The notes: generated by a model not told the origin, from the letters alone. Positions 19,229 to 28,406 are shown, counted from the first letter of the stretch. The stretch: 64,000 nt of DNA from Anaerotruncus rubiinfantis (GCF_900078395.1 NZ_FKLA01000009.1:882614-946613); one strand, 5' to 3'. Numbers and translations are program-made.

Positions 19229-20008
19229 ATGGGAACAAGTACCTATTCACTGGAGATCAGGGATGCCTGCAAGCGGTTCGGCGGCATCGTGGCCACCGAC
19301 CATGTCAATATCAAAGCACAGCGCGGCCAGATCTTTGGGATCATCGGCCCGAATGGCGCCGGAAAAACCACGCTGTTCAATATGATCACGGGCGTTTATC
19401 GGCCCACCGAGGGAGATATCTTCCTGGAAGGCGAATCCATCGCGGGGAAGATGCCCTATCAGATCGCGCGCGAGGGGATTGCGCGCACCTTCCAGAACAT
19501 CCGCCTTTTCAACGACCTGAGCGTGTATGAAAACGTCCATATCGCCTATCAGAAGAATATGACCTATAACCTGGTGGAAGGCGTTTTAAAGACAAAGAAA
19601 TACCGGGAGCAGGAGCGGCAGTGCGCCGAAGCCTGCGAGACGTCACTGAGGAGCGTGGGCCTCTGGGAGATGCGCGACCACATCGCAAGCAACCTGCCGT
19701 ACGGCATGCAGCGCCGTCTGGAAATCGTACGCGCGCTGGCCACTTCGCCGAAAGTCCTGCTTCTGGACGAACCGGCCGCCGGTATGAACGAGGAGGAGTC
19801 GGAACGGCTCTCCGAAATCATCAAAAATATCCGCGACACGCACAGGGACATCACAATCCTGGTCATCGACCATCATATGGACGTCATCATGGATGTCTGC
19901 GACGCCATCACGGTCATCAACTTTGGCAAACAGCTGGCCACAGGCACGCCGGATGAGATCCAGCAGAACCAGGAAGTAATCGACGCTTATTTGGGGGTGG
20001 GTGACTAA
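19229..20008 (+). CDS. ABC transporter ATPase, LivG type
   Basis: A 259-residue ATPase that powers the importer from the cytoplasmic side. Walker A is GPNGAGKTT, the signature is LPYGMQRRLEIVRAL (the LivG variant of LSxGQ), Walker B is VLLLDEPAAGMN, and the H-loop is IDHHMDV. An ATG 51 bases upstream would overlap livM; the ATG at 19229 is chosen because AAAGGGA precedes it and the family begins near LEIRDACKRFGG. Confidence 0.93.
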   Translation: MGTSTYSLEIRDACKRFGGIVATDHVNIKAQRGQIFGIIGPNGAGKTTLFNMITGVYRPTEGDIFLEGESIAGKMPYQIAREGIARTFQNIRLFNDLSVYENVHIAYQKNMTYNLVEGVLKTKKYREQERQCAEACETSLRSVGLWEMRDHIASNLPYGMQRRLEIVRALATSPKVLLLDEPAAGMNEEESERLSEIIKNIRDTHRDITILVIDHHMDVIMDVCDAITVINFGKQLATGTPDEIQQNQEVIDAYLGVGD

Positions 20009-20009
20009 G

Positions 20010-20735
20010 ATGCTGCGGATAGAAAACCTGACTTACAGTTACGGCAAAATCCAGGCGCTCAACGGCGTCAGCTTTGAGATGCGGCAGGGAGAGATCATGT
20101 CCATCGTCGGCGCGAACGGCGCGGGCAAATCGACCCTGATGCGCTGCATCGCGGGGCTCTTGAAACCGCAGGGCGGCAGAATCCTTTACGATGAGAAACC
20201 GCTCACATCGGCCGCGCACGCGGTGGTGGCGCGGGGAATCGCGCTGGTGCCGGAAGGACGCTGGATTTTCCCAAACCTCACGGTGGAGGAAAACCTTCTG
20301 ATGGGCGGCTACCTGGTAAAGAACCGGCAGCCCGGCCTGGAGCGTTCTTACGAGCTGTTCGAGCGTTTAAAGGAACGCCGCAGCCAGCGCGCGGGCACCC
20401 TTTCGGGCGGGGAGCAGCAGATGCTCGCGATCGCGCGCGGGCTGATGTCGAACCCGAAGGTGCTGCTGCTTGACGAGCCTTCGCTCGGACTTGCGCCGCT
20501 CATCGTCAACGATGTCATCAACATCATCGACGAGATCAACAAACAGGGTGTGAGCGTCCTGCTCGTCGAACAGAATGCGCGCAAAGCACTTAAAATTGCA
20601 CATCACGCCTGTGTTATCGAACAGGGCAGAATTGTCAAATTCGGCACCGGCGATGAAATTGCCAAAAGCGAGAGCGTGGTCTCCGCTTATCTTGGCAAAC
20701 GGAAAAATGAAGGAGAAAGAGGGCAGCAGTCATGA
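20010..20735 (+). CDS. ABC transporter ATPase, LivF type
   Basis: A 241-residue ATPase partner of LivG. Walker A GANGAGKST, signature LSGGEQQMLAIARGL, Walker B VLLLDEPSLGLAP and the LVEQNARKAL H-region typical of LivF (Gln in place of His). The ATG one base after the livG stop is chosen; a GTG 9 bases earlier overlaps livG. The stop overlaps the start of the next dehydrogenase gene as ATGA, so translation is coupled. Confidence 0.92.
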   Translation: MLRIENLTYSYGKIQALNGVSFEMRQGEIMSIVGANGAGKSTLMRCIAGLLKPQGGRILYDEKPLTSAAHAVVARGIALVPEGRWIFPNLTVEENLLMGGYLVKNRQPGLERSYELFERLKERRSQRAGTLSGGEQQMLAIARGLMSNPKVLLLDEPSLGLAPLIVNDVINIIDEINKQGVSVLLVEQNARKALKIAHHACVIEQGRIVKFGTGDEIAKSESVVSAYLGKRKNEGERGQQS

Positions 20736-21493
20736 AAGATTATCTGCAGATCGGCGGAAAAGTAGCGATCGTCACCGGTTCGGGCCGGGGCATCGGCCGT
20801 GGCGTGGCGGAGGAGCTCGCCGCCTACGGCGTGAAGGTCATGGTCAGCGATATCAACGATGAAAACGGGAAGAAAGTCAAGGAAGGGATCATCGAAGCGG
20901 GTGGCATTGCCGAATACTGTCACTGTGATATCATGAAAATCGAGGACATCAAGAATCTGGTTGCCGAGACGGTCCGGGTGTTCGGTACAGTTGACATTCT
21001 GGTCAACAATGGCGGCGGCGGCGAGCCTCCGTGCGATTTCTTCACCATCACCGATGAGCGTTGGGACCACTACATTCGCTTCAACCTCTACAGCGCGTTC
21101 TTCATGATCCGGGAAGTGTTCCCGTATATGCGCGCCCAGAAGAGCGGCAAGATCGTGAACATCAGTTCCGGTTATGCGATCGGCGGCGGCGACCAGTGCG
21201 CCCACTATGCTTCCGCGAAGGCGGGCATCATCGGGCTCACCACTTCGATTGCGAAGGAAGCCGCGCCGTACAACATCAACGTGAACGTCATCCCGGTCCC
21301 GACGACCGACACCCCCGGACTGCGGGAAGCGGACTTCGAGCTGGTCGCGGACGAGATCCCGCTCATCCCGATGGGACGCATCGCGGTGCCGAAGGACGTT
21401 GCGAACACGGTGCTGTTCCTTGTTTCCGAAGCGGCGGACTATGTGACCGGCCAGATTGTCGCGCCCAACGGCGGCAAACGGATGCTGGTGTAA
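20732..21493 (+). CDS. Short-chain dehydrogenase/reductase
   Basis: A 253-residue SDR with TGSGRGIGRGVA, an acidic D after strand 2 (VSDIND, suggesting NAD), NNGGG, the catalytic Ser in NISSGYA and YASAK. The C-terminus DYVTGQIVAPNGGKRM is that of the family. It overlaps livF by 4 bases, which ties an oxidation or reduction step directly to uptake. It differs in sequence from the SDR at 12542 and so probably acts on another intermediate. Confidence 0.88.
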   Translation: MKDYLQIGGKVAIVTGSGRGIGRGVAEELAAYGVKVMVSDINDENGKKVKEGIIEAGGIAEYCHCDIMKIEDIKNLVAETVRVFGTVDILVNNGGGGEPPCDFFTITDERWDHYIRFNLYSAFFMIREVFPYMRAQKSGKIVNISSGYAIGGGDQCAHYASAKAGIIGLTTSIAKEAAPYNINVNVIPVPTTDTPGLREADFELVADEIPLIPMGRIAVPKDVANTVLFLVSEAADYVTGQIVAPNGGKRMLV

Positions 21494-21516
21494 GGGCGCC
21501 CGGTTAAGAAATACGG

Positions 21517-21556
21517 GGCGGCCGGGAGTCAGAATATGGTTCCCGGCCGCCTTTTT
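21517..21556 (+). terminator. Rho-independent terminator
   Basis: Stem GGCGGCCGGGA / TCCCGGCCGCC with a 13-base loop and five T. It divides the catabolic cluster into a transport part and a hydrolase part, though read-through or a second promoter is possible. Confidence 0.88.
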
Positions 21557-21621
21557 AGGCTTTTGCAGATTTGCGGCCGCGGCTGGCGCGGCAAGAATAC
21601 CAACGAAAAGGAGCAATCATT

Positions 21622-22476
21622 ATGGTTTGGCCAAACAAAGCCAAATGCGCGTTTTCCCTGGGCTTTGACATGGACGGCGACACCATCTGGCGCAACAAGA
21701 TCCGGCATCTGCCGAACGGTTCCGCCTATATCAAAGGGCCGTCGATCGGTCAGTATGGACCGCGCAGAGGCGCTCAGCGCATCCTTGAAATTCTGGAGGA
21801 GTATGATCTTCGGGCGACCTGGTTCATACCGGCGGACATGGTGCGGGAATATGCGGACGTGGTGGAAAAGATCCTAGCCAAGGGCCACGAGATCGCCCAC
21901 CATGGGCTTGACCACACCGGCGCATACGGAAAAACCTTTACGGAGCAGGTCGAGCGGTTCGAACGCTGCCAAGAGATCTTCTTAAAATATGCCGGTGTGA
22001 AGGCGCTCGGCATCCGTCCGACCGGTTCGCTGCTGCCCGAGACCGAGCGCTGGCTTTACAGCGACGGCGGCTTTGTCTATTCCAGTGCGGGCACCAGCGG
22101 CGAGGAATGCGGCTGGTACAAGGTCGAGGGGACGCCGACAAAGGGCGTCAACATCCCCTGCCGTGACGAACAGACCGACGACTATGTTCAGACGGTCCTG
22201 CACAACTACCCTGCGGTGCTCGAAGGGATGCCGCGGCTTGCCTCCTACGACTGCGTTTACCAAAACTGGATTCGTGAAGTGGAAGGCGCGGCGCGTTTCG
22301 GAAATTCCGGTTCCACCGCGTTTCATCCGCAGATCGCGGGAACCCCGGGCCGCGCAATTATGCTGGAGAAGTTCTGCAAATATCTTGCGGAAAATCCCGA
22401 TGTCTGGAGCGTCCCCTGCATTGAAATTGCAAACCACTTTAAATCGGTCATGGAGGGCAAAGGTCATGAGGAATGA
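21622..22476 (+). CDS. NodB-fold polysaccharide deacetylase-family hydrolase, first of a pair
   Basis: A 284-residue cytoplasmic protein (no signal peptide) of the polysaccharide deacetylase family. The first metal motif is FDMDGD near residue 15, the second AHHGLDH near residue 94. It resembles the PuuE/PgdA-like branch, which includes allantoinase and cyclic imide hydrolases instead of true cell-wall deacetylases; this is inference from length, lack of export signal and neighbours. ATG chosen behind AAAAGGAG; an upstream in-frame ATG lies before that site. Its end overlaps the second family member by 11 bases. Confidence 0.82.
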   Translation: MVWPNKAKCAFSLGFDMDGDTIWRNKIRHLPNGSAYIKGPSIGQYGPRRGAQRILEILEEYDLRATWFIPADMVREYADVVEKILAKGHEIAHHGLDHTGAYGKTFTEQVERFERCQEIFLKYAGVKALGIRPTGSLLPETERWLYSDGGFVYSSAGTSGEECGWYKVEGTPTKGVNIPCRDEQTDDYVQTVLHNYPAVLEGMPRLASYDCVYQNWIREVEGAARFGNSGSTAFHPQIAGTPGRAIMLEKFCKYLAENPDVWSVPCIEIANHFKSVMEGKGHEE

Positions 22477-23290
22477 AAAAGCAGTATGGCCGGAAGGGAA
22501 AAGATGCGCCGCTCTGATCAGCGTGAACCTTGACGCGGAATTCTATGGGCGGATTTTCTATCCGGAGGTGGACGTGGACGAAGGGGATATCCTGCGCCTC
22601 GGCCGCACCGGTATGGAATTTGGACTGCCGCATCTGCTGGATGCGCTCGACAATTACGGCGTGAAGGCCACTTTTTTTGTGCCGGGAGAAGTGGCGCGCC
22701 GTTATCCGGAAAAGGTGAAAGAAATTGCCGCGCGCGGCCATGAGATCGGCTGCCACGGACTAAAGCATGAGATCTTCGCACATCTTCCCCGCGCGGAGCA
22801 GGAAGCTCGGCTGCGCGAGGCCCGGTCGATCCTCAGGGAGACGGTCGGAAAAGACCCGGTGGGCTTTCGGATGCCGGAAGGGGAGATCACCGAGGAAACC
22901 CTCTGTGTCGCAAAGGAATTGGGCTTTGCCTATTCGAGCTCGCTTTCGGACAGTGACCTGCCGTATATCCGCGAACCGGCGGGCCTGCTGGAACTGCCGA
23001 TTCATTGGGCGCTTTTCGATCTGCCGTATTTCACCTTTGCGTTCGATCCGCCGATCCCGCCGGGACAGGCGCGCAGCGCTTCGATGGACGACGTGCTGCA
23101 AAACTGGCGCTATGAGCTTGAGGGCGCGCGCCGCTGGGGCACCTTGCTGAACCTCCAGCTCGACCCGCAGGCGGTCGGCGAGCAGGGACGCATCTTCATG
23201 CTGGAAAAGCTGCTCGACGAGATGCAGCGCGCGGGCGACGTCTGGATCGCCACCGGCGAGGAGATTGCCGCGCGCTGCGGGAAGGCATAA
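22466..23290 (+). CDS. NodB-fold polysaccharide deacetylase-family hydrolase, second of a pair
   Basis: A 274-residue protein of the same fold, with SVNLDAEF as the first motif and GCHGLKH as the second metal motif. It starts inside the end of the preceding gene, behind GGAGGGCAAAGG, so the two are translated together. They may act as a heteromeric enzyme or on successive substrates. No signal peptide is visible, which argues against a role in cell wall editing. The likely reaction is hydrolysis of a C-N bond of an amide or ring. Confidence 0.82.
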   Translation: MRNEKAVWPEGKRCAALISVNLDAEFYGRIFYPEVDVDEGDILRLGRTGMEFGLPHLLDALDNYGVKATFFVPGEVARRYPEKVKEIAARGHEIGCHGLKHEIFAHLPRAEQEARLREARSILRETVGKDPVGFRMPEGEITEETLCVAKELGFAYSSSLSDSDLPYIREPAGLLELPIHWALFDLPYFTFAFDPPIPPGQARSASMDDVLQNWRYELEGARRWGTLLNLQLDPQAVGEQGRIFMLEKLLDEMQRAGDVWIATGEEIAARCGKA

Positions 23291-23331
23291 CCGCCCCATA
23301 ACAGAAAATCAGAACAAAGGAGTCTCCCGTC

Positions 23332-24648
23332 ATGTCAGAAACCGCACTTAATGCAATGGCAAAACAGTATGAGGAAATGACCTTATGCAAAAGCCGGTAC
23401 GACGATATCGATATCCAGTGGTATACCGAAGGCCCTTTCTGGAGAAGGACCGATATGCGGTATTCCCGCGAATACAAGATCCTGCCCGACTATGAGATCG
23501 CGGACGCGAAACACGGGCGCACCCTGCGCGACATTCTGGACGAGTCGACCCACCTGCTTGACAACCTCGCGCTCTACAAAAAAACCGCCCGCCCGGAAGA
23601 AATCCACCGGGTCAATTACCTGATCGACCACGTGGGCCATGTGCGCACCCGCACCCGGATGCTGCTGGGTGAAAAGATCCCGTTCGATACGATGACCGAC
23701 GAGCTTTACAGCCTGGTGGCACCCGCCTATGACTACAAAAAATTCGACGATATCCTCGCGGAGCTCGGCCAGGCGCTGCCCGGCGCGGGTTCCGCGCAGG
23801 AGAAGGCCTGGGTGTTCCGTGAAAAAATCTCCATTCCAAAGGACAGGGTCCTGCGGGTTCTCAAGGAGACCACCCAGGTATTCCACGATATCTCGATGCG
23901 TAGGATGACCCTCACCGGCAACAGCATGCCGCGGGTACGGGTGCGCGAATATGCCGATCCGGGCATGGCGTTTTTGTCGATCCTGTTCGGTTATGACTAC
24001 AACCACCTCGAATATGAACGCAACTTCAATCTGAACTTCCCCTGGACAGTGGATAATGTGGTGGAATGCATCGGACATGAGATGGAACCCGGCCACATCA
24101 CCTACTATGAGAAGCGCACCCAGACCTTTATCGATACCTGCTGGCCGGAGATGGCGGTCGTTTCGCAGTTTTCTTCATCTTCAGCCTTCACTGAAGGTTC
24201 GGCGCGGTATGTTATCCCCATGTGCTTTGACCTGTCGATGGAAAAGCAGCTCGACTTTGAGCGTGAAACGATCTTTAAAAACGCCGGCCTGGATACCGGG
24301 CTGGTCGAATTGATGCCGCTCTGGCACAAGTACGTCGAGATTGCGGGCTATGCGAAGCTCGAGGTCACCCGTAATCTGTGGGAGAACCGCTGGAGCGAAG
24401 CGGAAGCGGCGGCGTTCCTGAAAAAGTATGCGGTCATCGGCAAGGACGCGGAGGACTCCTGCGTGAGCCGCCTTGCCGCGGATGACGGACATTTTGTGGC
24501 GCACGATTATGCCCGCGACGTGGTCAAGGATTACTTCAACGCGGTCGCGCCCACAGTCGATGAGCAGTGGCGGCTGTATGAGAGCCTTTGCTGCGCCGAT
24601 ATGTCGATGCGGGAGATCCAGGACAAGACCTTCCGGATCGATTTCTAA
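23332..24648 (+). CDS. Putative metallopeptidase, DUF885-like
   Basis: A 438-residue, mostly helical cytoplasmic protein. The motif CIGHEMEPGH (residues 246-255) has the HExxxGH layout of DUF885-type proteins, whose usual form is HEaxPGH. A further Glu and Tyr-rich helix follows (FTEGSARYV). I read it as a zinc-dependent peptidase or amidase, with the metal site visible and the substrate unknown. AAGGAGTC precedes the ATG. It is the last gene of the cluster, ending at a strong terminator, and fits as an amide-bond hydrolase acting after the ring-opening enzymes. Confidence 0.68.
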   Translation: MSETALNAMAKQYEEMTLCKSRYDDIDIQWYTEGPFWRRTDMRYSREYKILPDYEIADAKHGRTLRDILDESTHLLDNLALYKKTARPEEIHRVNYLIDHVGHVRTRTRMLLGEKIPFDTMTDELYSLVAPAYDYKKFDDILAELGQALPGAGSAQEKAWVFREKISIPKDRVLRVLKETTQVFHDISMRRMTLTGNSMPRVRVREYADPGMAFLSILFGYDYNHLEYERNFNLNFPWTVDNVVECIGHEMEPGHITYYEKRTQTFIDTCWPEMAVVSQFSSSSAFTEGSARYVIPMCFDLSMEKQLDFERETIFKNAGLDTGLVELMPLWHKYVEIAGYAKLEVTRNLWENRWSEAEAAAFLKKYAVIGKDAEDSCVSRLAADDGHFVAHDYARDVVKDYFNAVAPTVDEQWRLYESLCCADMSMREIQDKTFRIDF

Positions 24649-24670
24649 GCGTTTTTCCTTCTTTTAATCA

Positions 24671-24711
24671 GCAAGGGGCCCCATACCATCGGTATGGGGC
24701 CCCTTGTGTTT
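24671..24711 (+). terminator. Rho-independent terminator of the catabolic cluster
   Basis: A 17-base perfect stem (GCAAGGGGCCCCATACC and its approximate complement) with an ATC loop is followed by GTGTTTTT. It can also work for the convergent gene that ends at 24726. Confidence 0.92.
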
Positions 24712-24725
24712 TTATCCGCTTTTAT

Positions 24726-25562
24726 TTATTCTGATTCGGTGTTCATACAGAGCGCCGCGGCGTAAAGCCCCAGGCAGAAGTAGAAGCCCGCTTCGGAAAG
24801 GCTGATTGCAATGTCGGTAGCCTTTCCAAAGAACGGCGTGGCCAGGATGCCCGCCGAAACGCTGAGCGCCACAATTGCGAAGGAAAGCCCGAACGCGGTC
24901 ATCTGCCGCATGCCTTTTTCCGGGTTCACGCCGCCCATCACCCGGCCGTACGCGAGCAGGAACGGCACCAGCAGGATCAGCATCACAACGGTGTAACGCT
25001 GGTCGGAAACGCTGCGGATCGCAGTATAGGACATATAGGAGGTCAGCAGATTGGCAACCTGCCAAATGAGCGGCACCAGCATCAGTAGGCCGTTGATCCG
25101 GAAGGTACGGGAATCGCCCGTGCCTTTAAAACCGATATAGATGAACAGCACAGCCGAGACAACCGGCGCGGCGGCAAGACAGATGAGCCGCAAAAGGAGC
25201 ATCAGGGCGCCCACCACGACAGGGCCCGGAAAATCGAGGTCGGCCATATATGAAAACTGCGCGAAAGCGGAAAGCCCCGCGACTGGCAGCGCCACGATAC
25301 CCGCAAGGGCGGCCATCCCGCGCACCTGGTTTGGATAGGCCGCGTAGACCGTGGATGTGTTCTTTCTGGAAAACAGTGCGCTTACAATGATTGCGATGCA
25401 GGACGCGCCAAGGATTACGCCGTAAGCGATGGCGAAAAGCTGGCCTTCGTCGGTGTAAAAACCGGTATCCGGGTCGATATAGGATAGCTTCAGATAGATG
25501 CGCAGGCCGACGCAGGCAACCATAGAAAAGAAAAAGATGAATTTGGAAGTTTTATAAGGCAT
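24726..25562 (-). CDS. Polytopic membrane protein of unknown function
   Basis: A 278-residue protein with about seven to eight hydrophobic helices (for example IAYGVILGASCIAIIVSALF and YTVVMLILLVPFLLAYG). No transporter signature or catalytic motif is visible. The start at 25562 is chosen because GGAGG lies 7 bases before it; an in-frame ATG 39 bases earlier lacks a ribosome site. It lies downstream of the citrate synthase gene on the same strand. Confidence 0.78.
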   Translation of the reverse strand: MPYKTSKFIFFFSMVACVGLRIYLKLSYIDPDTGFYTDEGQLFAIAYGVILGASCIAIIVSALFSRKNTSTVYAAYPNQVRGMAALAGIVALPVAGLSAFAQFSYMADLDFPGPVVVGALMLLLRLICLAAAPVVSAVLFIYIGFKGTGDSRTFRINGLLMLVPLIWQVANLLTSYMSYTAIRSVSDQRYTVVMLILLVPFLLAYGRVMGGVNPEKGMRQMTAFGLSFAIVALSVSAGILATPFFGKATDIAISLSEAGFYFCLGLYAAALCMNTESE

Positions 25563-25622
25563 CGAAATCCTCCGTATTGTATGGATTCTTGAAATTTGCA
25601 TATTATTAACCTAATAATTATA

Positions 25623-25661
25623 CCTCTTGCCATCGGGGATGGCAAGAGGTATCTTTTTTTG
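25623..25661 (+). terminator. Hairpin with T-run on the plus strand
   Basis: A perfect stem ACCTCTTGCCATC / GATGGCAAGAGGT with a GGG loop is followed by ATCTTTTTTT on the plus strand. On the minus strand, where the flanking genes are read, only TATAATTATT follows. It may end citrate synthase transcripts weakly and antisense transcripts strongly. Confidence 0.6.
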
Positions 25662-25669
25662 GATTTGGA

Positions 25670-27049
25670 TTATTTGCGCTCCGCAAGGGGGATATACGGC
25701 CGGTCGCCAATGACAGGCTTGTAGGCGGGGCGCATGATCTTATTGCTGGTGCAGATCTCCTCGAGCCGGTGGGCGCACCAACCGACCGTGCGCGCGATGG
25801 CAAAGAGCGGCGTATGCAGCTCGTCCGGGATGCCGAGCATCCGGTAGACCAGCCCGGAATAGAGGTCGACATTGTTGGAGATCGAGCGGTCGGTTTTCCA
25901 TTTTTCACGCAGGATATTGGGCGCGAGACGTTCCACCGCATTGAGCAGGCGGAATTCCCCTTCAAAATCGGTGCCGTGCGCGAGGCGGAACGCGTTCTTT
26001 TTGAGCACGGCGGCACGCGGATCGCTTTTGGTATAGACCGCGTGCCCAATGCCGTAGATGAGCCCCGACCGGTCTCCTGCCTCCCGGTTGACGACCTTGC
26101 GCAGATAGTCGCGGATTTCGTTGTCGTCATCCCAATTTTGGACATTTGCCTTGAGATATTCGAGCTGTTCTATGACTTTAAAGTTGGCGCCGCCATGCCT
26201 TGGGCCTTTGAGCGCACCAATGCCTGCGGAGATGGCCGAATAGGTGTCGGTGCCGGAGGAGGTGAGCACCCGCACGGAAAACGTGGAGTTGTTGCCGCCG
26301 CCATGCTCGCTGTGCAGCATCAGGCATAGGTCAAGCAGATTCGCTTCCTCTTCGGTAAAGCGTTTGTCCGAGCGCAGCAGGCGCAGAATGTTCTGCGCGG
26401 TGGAGAGCTCGGGATCGGGGTTGTGCAGGTACATGCTGCGTCCGTCGTAGACGCGCTTTTTCACCTGATAGGAATTGACCATGATCGAAGGCATCCGCGC
26501 AATCAGCTGGATCGACTGGCGCAGGACATTTTCGATTGAAGTGTCATCGGGGCGGTAGTCATAGGTATAGAGCGCCAGGACCGACCTGGCGAGCATGTTC
26601 ATGATATTGGGGCTTGCGACCTTCATAATCATATCTTCTGTAAAGTTGTCGGGCAGATTGCGCGATTCAGCGAGCATCTCCTGGAATTTGGCGAGCTGCT
26701 GACCGGTGGGAAGATTGCCAAGCAGCAGGAGCCAGGCGGTTTCCTCGAAACAGAACCGGTTGTCAGCGGCGCAGCCAGCGATAATGTCGTTGATATTGAC
26801 GCCCCGATAGGTCAGCTCGCCGTCGATGGGAACCTTTTCCCCCTCGTTGATGAGGTAACCGTGGACGTTACAGATCTGGGTGATGCCAGCCATCACACCG
26901 GTGCCGTCCGCATTGCGCAAGCCACGCTTTACGTTGTATTTGGAGAAGAGTTCCGGATTGATATTGTTATACTGCGCGTACTCGCTGCATAAACTTTTAA
27001 TATCCTGCTGCAGCTGTTCGCTGGGCAGGTCGAGTTCCTTCATATGCAT
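25670..27049 (-). CDS. Citrate synthase
   Basis: It condenses oxaloacetate and acetyl-CoA to citrate. The 459-residue protein is of the long form seen in Clostridia. Motifs are LMLHSEHGGGNNSTFSVR (catalytic His), ALKGPRHGGAN (second catalytic His) and GIGHAVYTKSDPRA with the Asp and Arg region. The start at 27049 is chosen because AAAGGAGCC lies 10 bases upstream and a promoter lies before it; an open frame continues far upstream but has no support. Its role here is probably glutamate supply through 2-oxoglutarate, judged from general anaerobe metabolism. Confidence 0.94.
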   Translation of the reverse strand: MHMKELDLPSEQLQQDIKSLCSEYAQYNNINPELFSKYNVKRGLRNADGTGVMAGITQICNVHGYLINEGEKVPIDGELTYRGVNINDIIAGCAADNRFCFEETAWLLLLGNLPTGQQLAKFQEMLAESRNLPDNFTEDMIMKVASPNIMNMLARSVLALYTYDYRPDDTSIENVLRQSIQLIARMPSIMVNSYQVKKRVYDGRSMYLHNPDPELSTAQNILRLLRSDKRFTEEEANLLDLCLMLHSEHGGGNNSTFSVRVLTSSGTDTYSAISAGIGALKGPRHGGANFKVIEQLEYLKANVQNWDDDNEIRDYLRKVVNREAGDRSGLIYGIGHAVYTKSDPRAAVLKKNAFRLAHGTDFEGEFRLLNAVERLAPNILREKWKTDRSISNNVDLYSGLVYRMLGIPDELHTPLFAIARTVGWCAHRLEEICTSNKIMRPAYKPVIGDRPYIPLAERK

Positions 27050-27107
27050 GATTCGGTGGCTCCTTTCGTCGGTTGGATGCGTTTGACATCGCCGGATGAC
27101 AGATATA

Positions 27108-27136
27108 ATTGTACTGTAGCTATGGGGTGAAGTCAA
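27108..27136 (-). promoter_or_regulatory. Sigma-A promoter of citrate synthase
   Basis: Read on the minus strand, TTGACT (27136-27131) and TACAAT (27113-27108) are separated by 17 bases, about 60 bases before the start codon. Confidence 0.78.
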
Positions 27137-27214
27137 GCAAATACATTCTGAAAATAGAAATAATATGAAGGCGTTCGTGAAAAATCTTTCATAATGAGAG
27201 GAAGTAAAAGACAG

Positions 27215-28291
27215 ATGAAACTGATAAACACCCTCGTGTTTGCCCTGGTTATGTTTTTGATCCCACTCCTGGCGCTGAACCAGGATGCTGGAAATCTCCA
27301 GCTTCTCCCAGTGCGGGAGCCGGCTCAAAGCGCACAGACGAATAATGAGAACCGGGTTCCTGCAAATTCGCAGCCGCAGGAAGGGGATCCTGCAGAACCG
27401 GCCGCGCCGCATCAGACGGTGGAACTGCAGGACGACGGCTTTCAAATCCTGGACGAGCGCACCGGCGAACTTTTTTCGGTGAGCGCGCGGGATTATGTGC
27501 GCGGCGCGCTTGCAGCTGAATTGCCGCCGACCTTTCATCCCGAAGCGCTCAAAGCGCAGGCGGTGGCGGCGCATACATACGCTCTGAATCTAAAGCGGCT
27601 CAACGCCGAAGGCCTCGGAGAAGAACGGCTGAATGGCGCCGACCTTTCGGCCGACCCGCTCAACTGGAAGAGTTACACCACCGAAGCGGTCTTCCGTGAA
27701 CGTTACGGTGAACTGGCAGACGCCTACTGGAAAACCATCTGCGACGCGGCGGATTCGGTGAGCGCTTACCTTCTGACCTATGAGGGAGAGCCGATTGTGG
27801 CGGCCTATCATTCGATGTCCTCCGGAACCACCGAGGACGCCGCCAATGTCTGGATCGGCGGAAAGCCCTACCTCGTGCCGGTCGAGAGTTTCGGAGATAC
27901 GCTCGCGCCCGATTTCGTCACGACCGAAACCTTCTCCGCCGATGAGGTCGCCGCGGCCCTGCGCGGCGCCTGTCCGGATATCCAGCTCGGGGCCGACCCG
28001 TCCGGATGGTTTTCGGTGCTCGAACGCTCGCAGGGCGGTTATGTGACAAAACTTTCGGCTGGGGATCAGCAGATGCACGGCAAGGAGCTGCGTTCGCTGC
28101 TTGACCTGCGTTCTTCCGACTTTGCAATCAGCTGGGACGGCGCAAAATTCATCTTCACAGTCACCGGCTATGGGCATGGTGTCGGCCTTTCGCAGTATGG
28201 AGCGGATTATATGGCGCGCCAGGGCGCCACCTTTGATGAGATCCTCGCGCATTATTATCCAGGCACCACCCTGGCGGCAATCGGGCAGTAG
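27215..28291 (+). CDS. SpoIID-family sporulation protein
   Basis: SpoIID is a membrane-anchored lytic transglycosylase that drives engulfment by cutting peptidoglycan during sporulation. The 358-residue protein has an N-terminal membrane anchor, a Pro/Gln-rich linker, then the SpoIID domain with YVRGALAAELPPTFHPEALKAQ split by the family pattern, where the catalytic Glu is in AAELP. The C-terminal GYGHGVGLSQYGA is the second signature. The ATG at 27215 is chosen because GAGGAAG lies 10 bases before it. It may be spoIID itself or an SpoIID-like paralogue; SpoIIQ or spoIIIA genes are not near. Confidence 0.9.
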   Translation: MKLINTLVFALVMFLIPLLALNQDAGNLQLLPVREPAQSAQTNNENRVPANSQPQEGDPAEPAAPHQTVELQDDGFQILDERTGELFSVSARDYVRGALAAELPPTFHPEALKAQAVAAHTYALNLKRLNAEGLGEERLNGADLSADPLNWKSYTTEAVFRERYGELADAYWKTICDAADSVSAYLLTYEGEPIVAAYHSMSSGTTEDAANVWIGGKPYLVPVESFGDTLAPDFVTTETFSADEVAAALRGACPDIQLGADPSGWFSVLERSQGGYVTKLSAGDQQMHGKELRSLLDLRSSDFAISWDGAKFIFTVTGYGHGVGLSQYGADYMARQGATFDEILAHYYPGTTLAAIGQ

Positions 28292-28305
28292 GAAGGAATG
28301 CGAGA

Positions 28306-28341
28306 AGCGCCCGCGGACGGAAGTCCGCGGGCGCTTTTTTT
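28306..28341 (+). terminator. Rho-independent terminator after the SpoIID gene
   Basis: Stem AGCGCCCGCGGAC / GTCCGCGGGCGCT around GGAA, with seven T. Confidence 0.92.
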
Positions 28342-28406
28342 GTAGAGAAACCACCGGCTGTGCCGGTGGTAGAGAAAAAGCTTTAGCGAGGGGCGAGAAA
28401 AAAGAA

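Noticed and set aside
27050..27574. A longer N-terminus for citrate synthase
   Set aside because: The open frame upstream crosses a good promoter and lacks likeness to the enzyme; the ATG at 27049 has a ribosome site.
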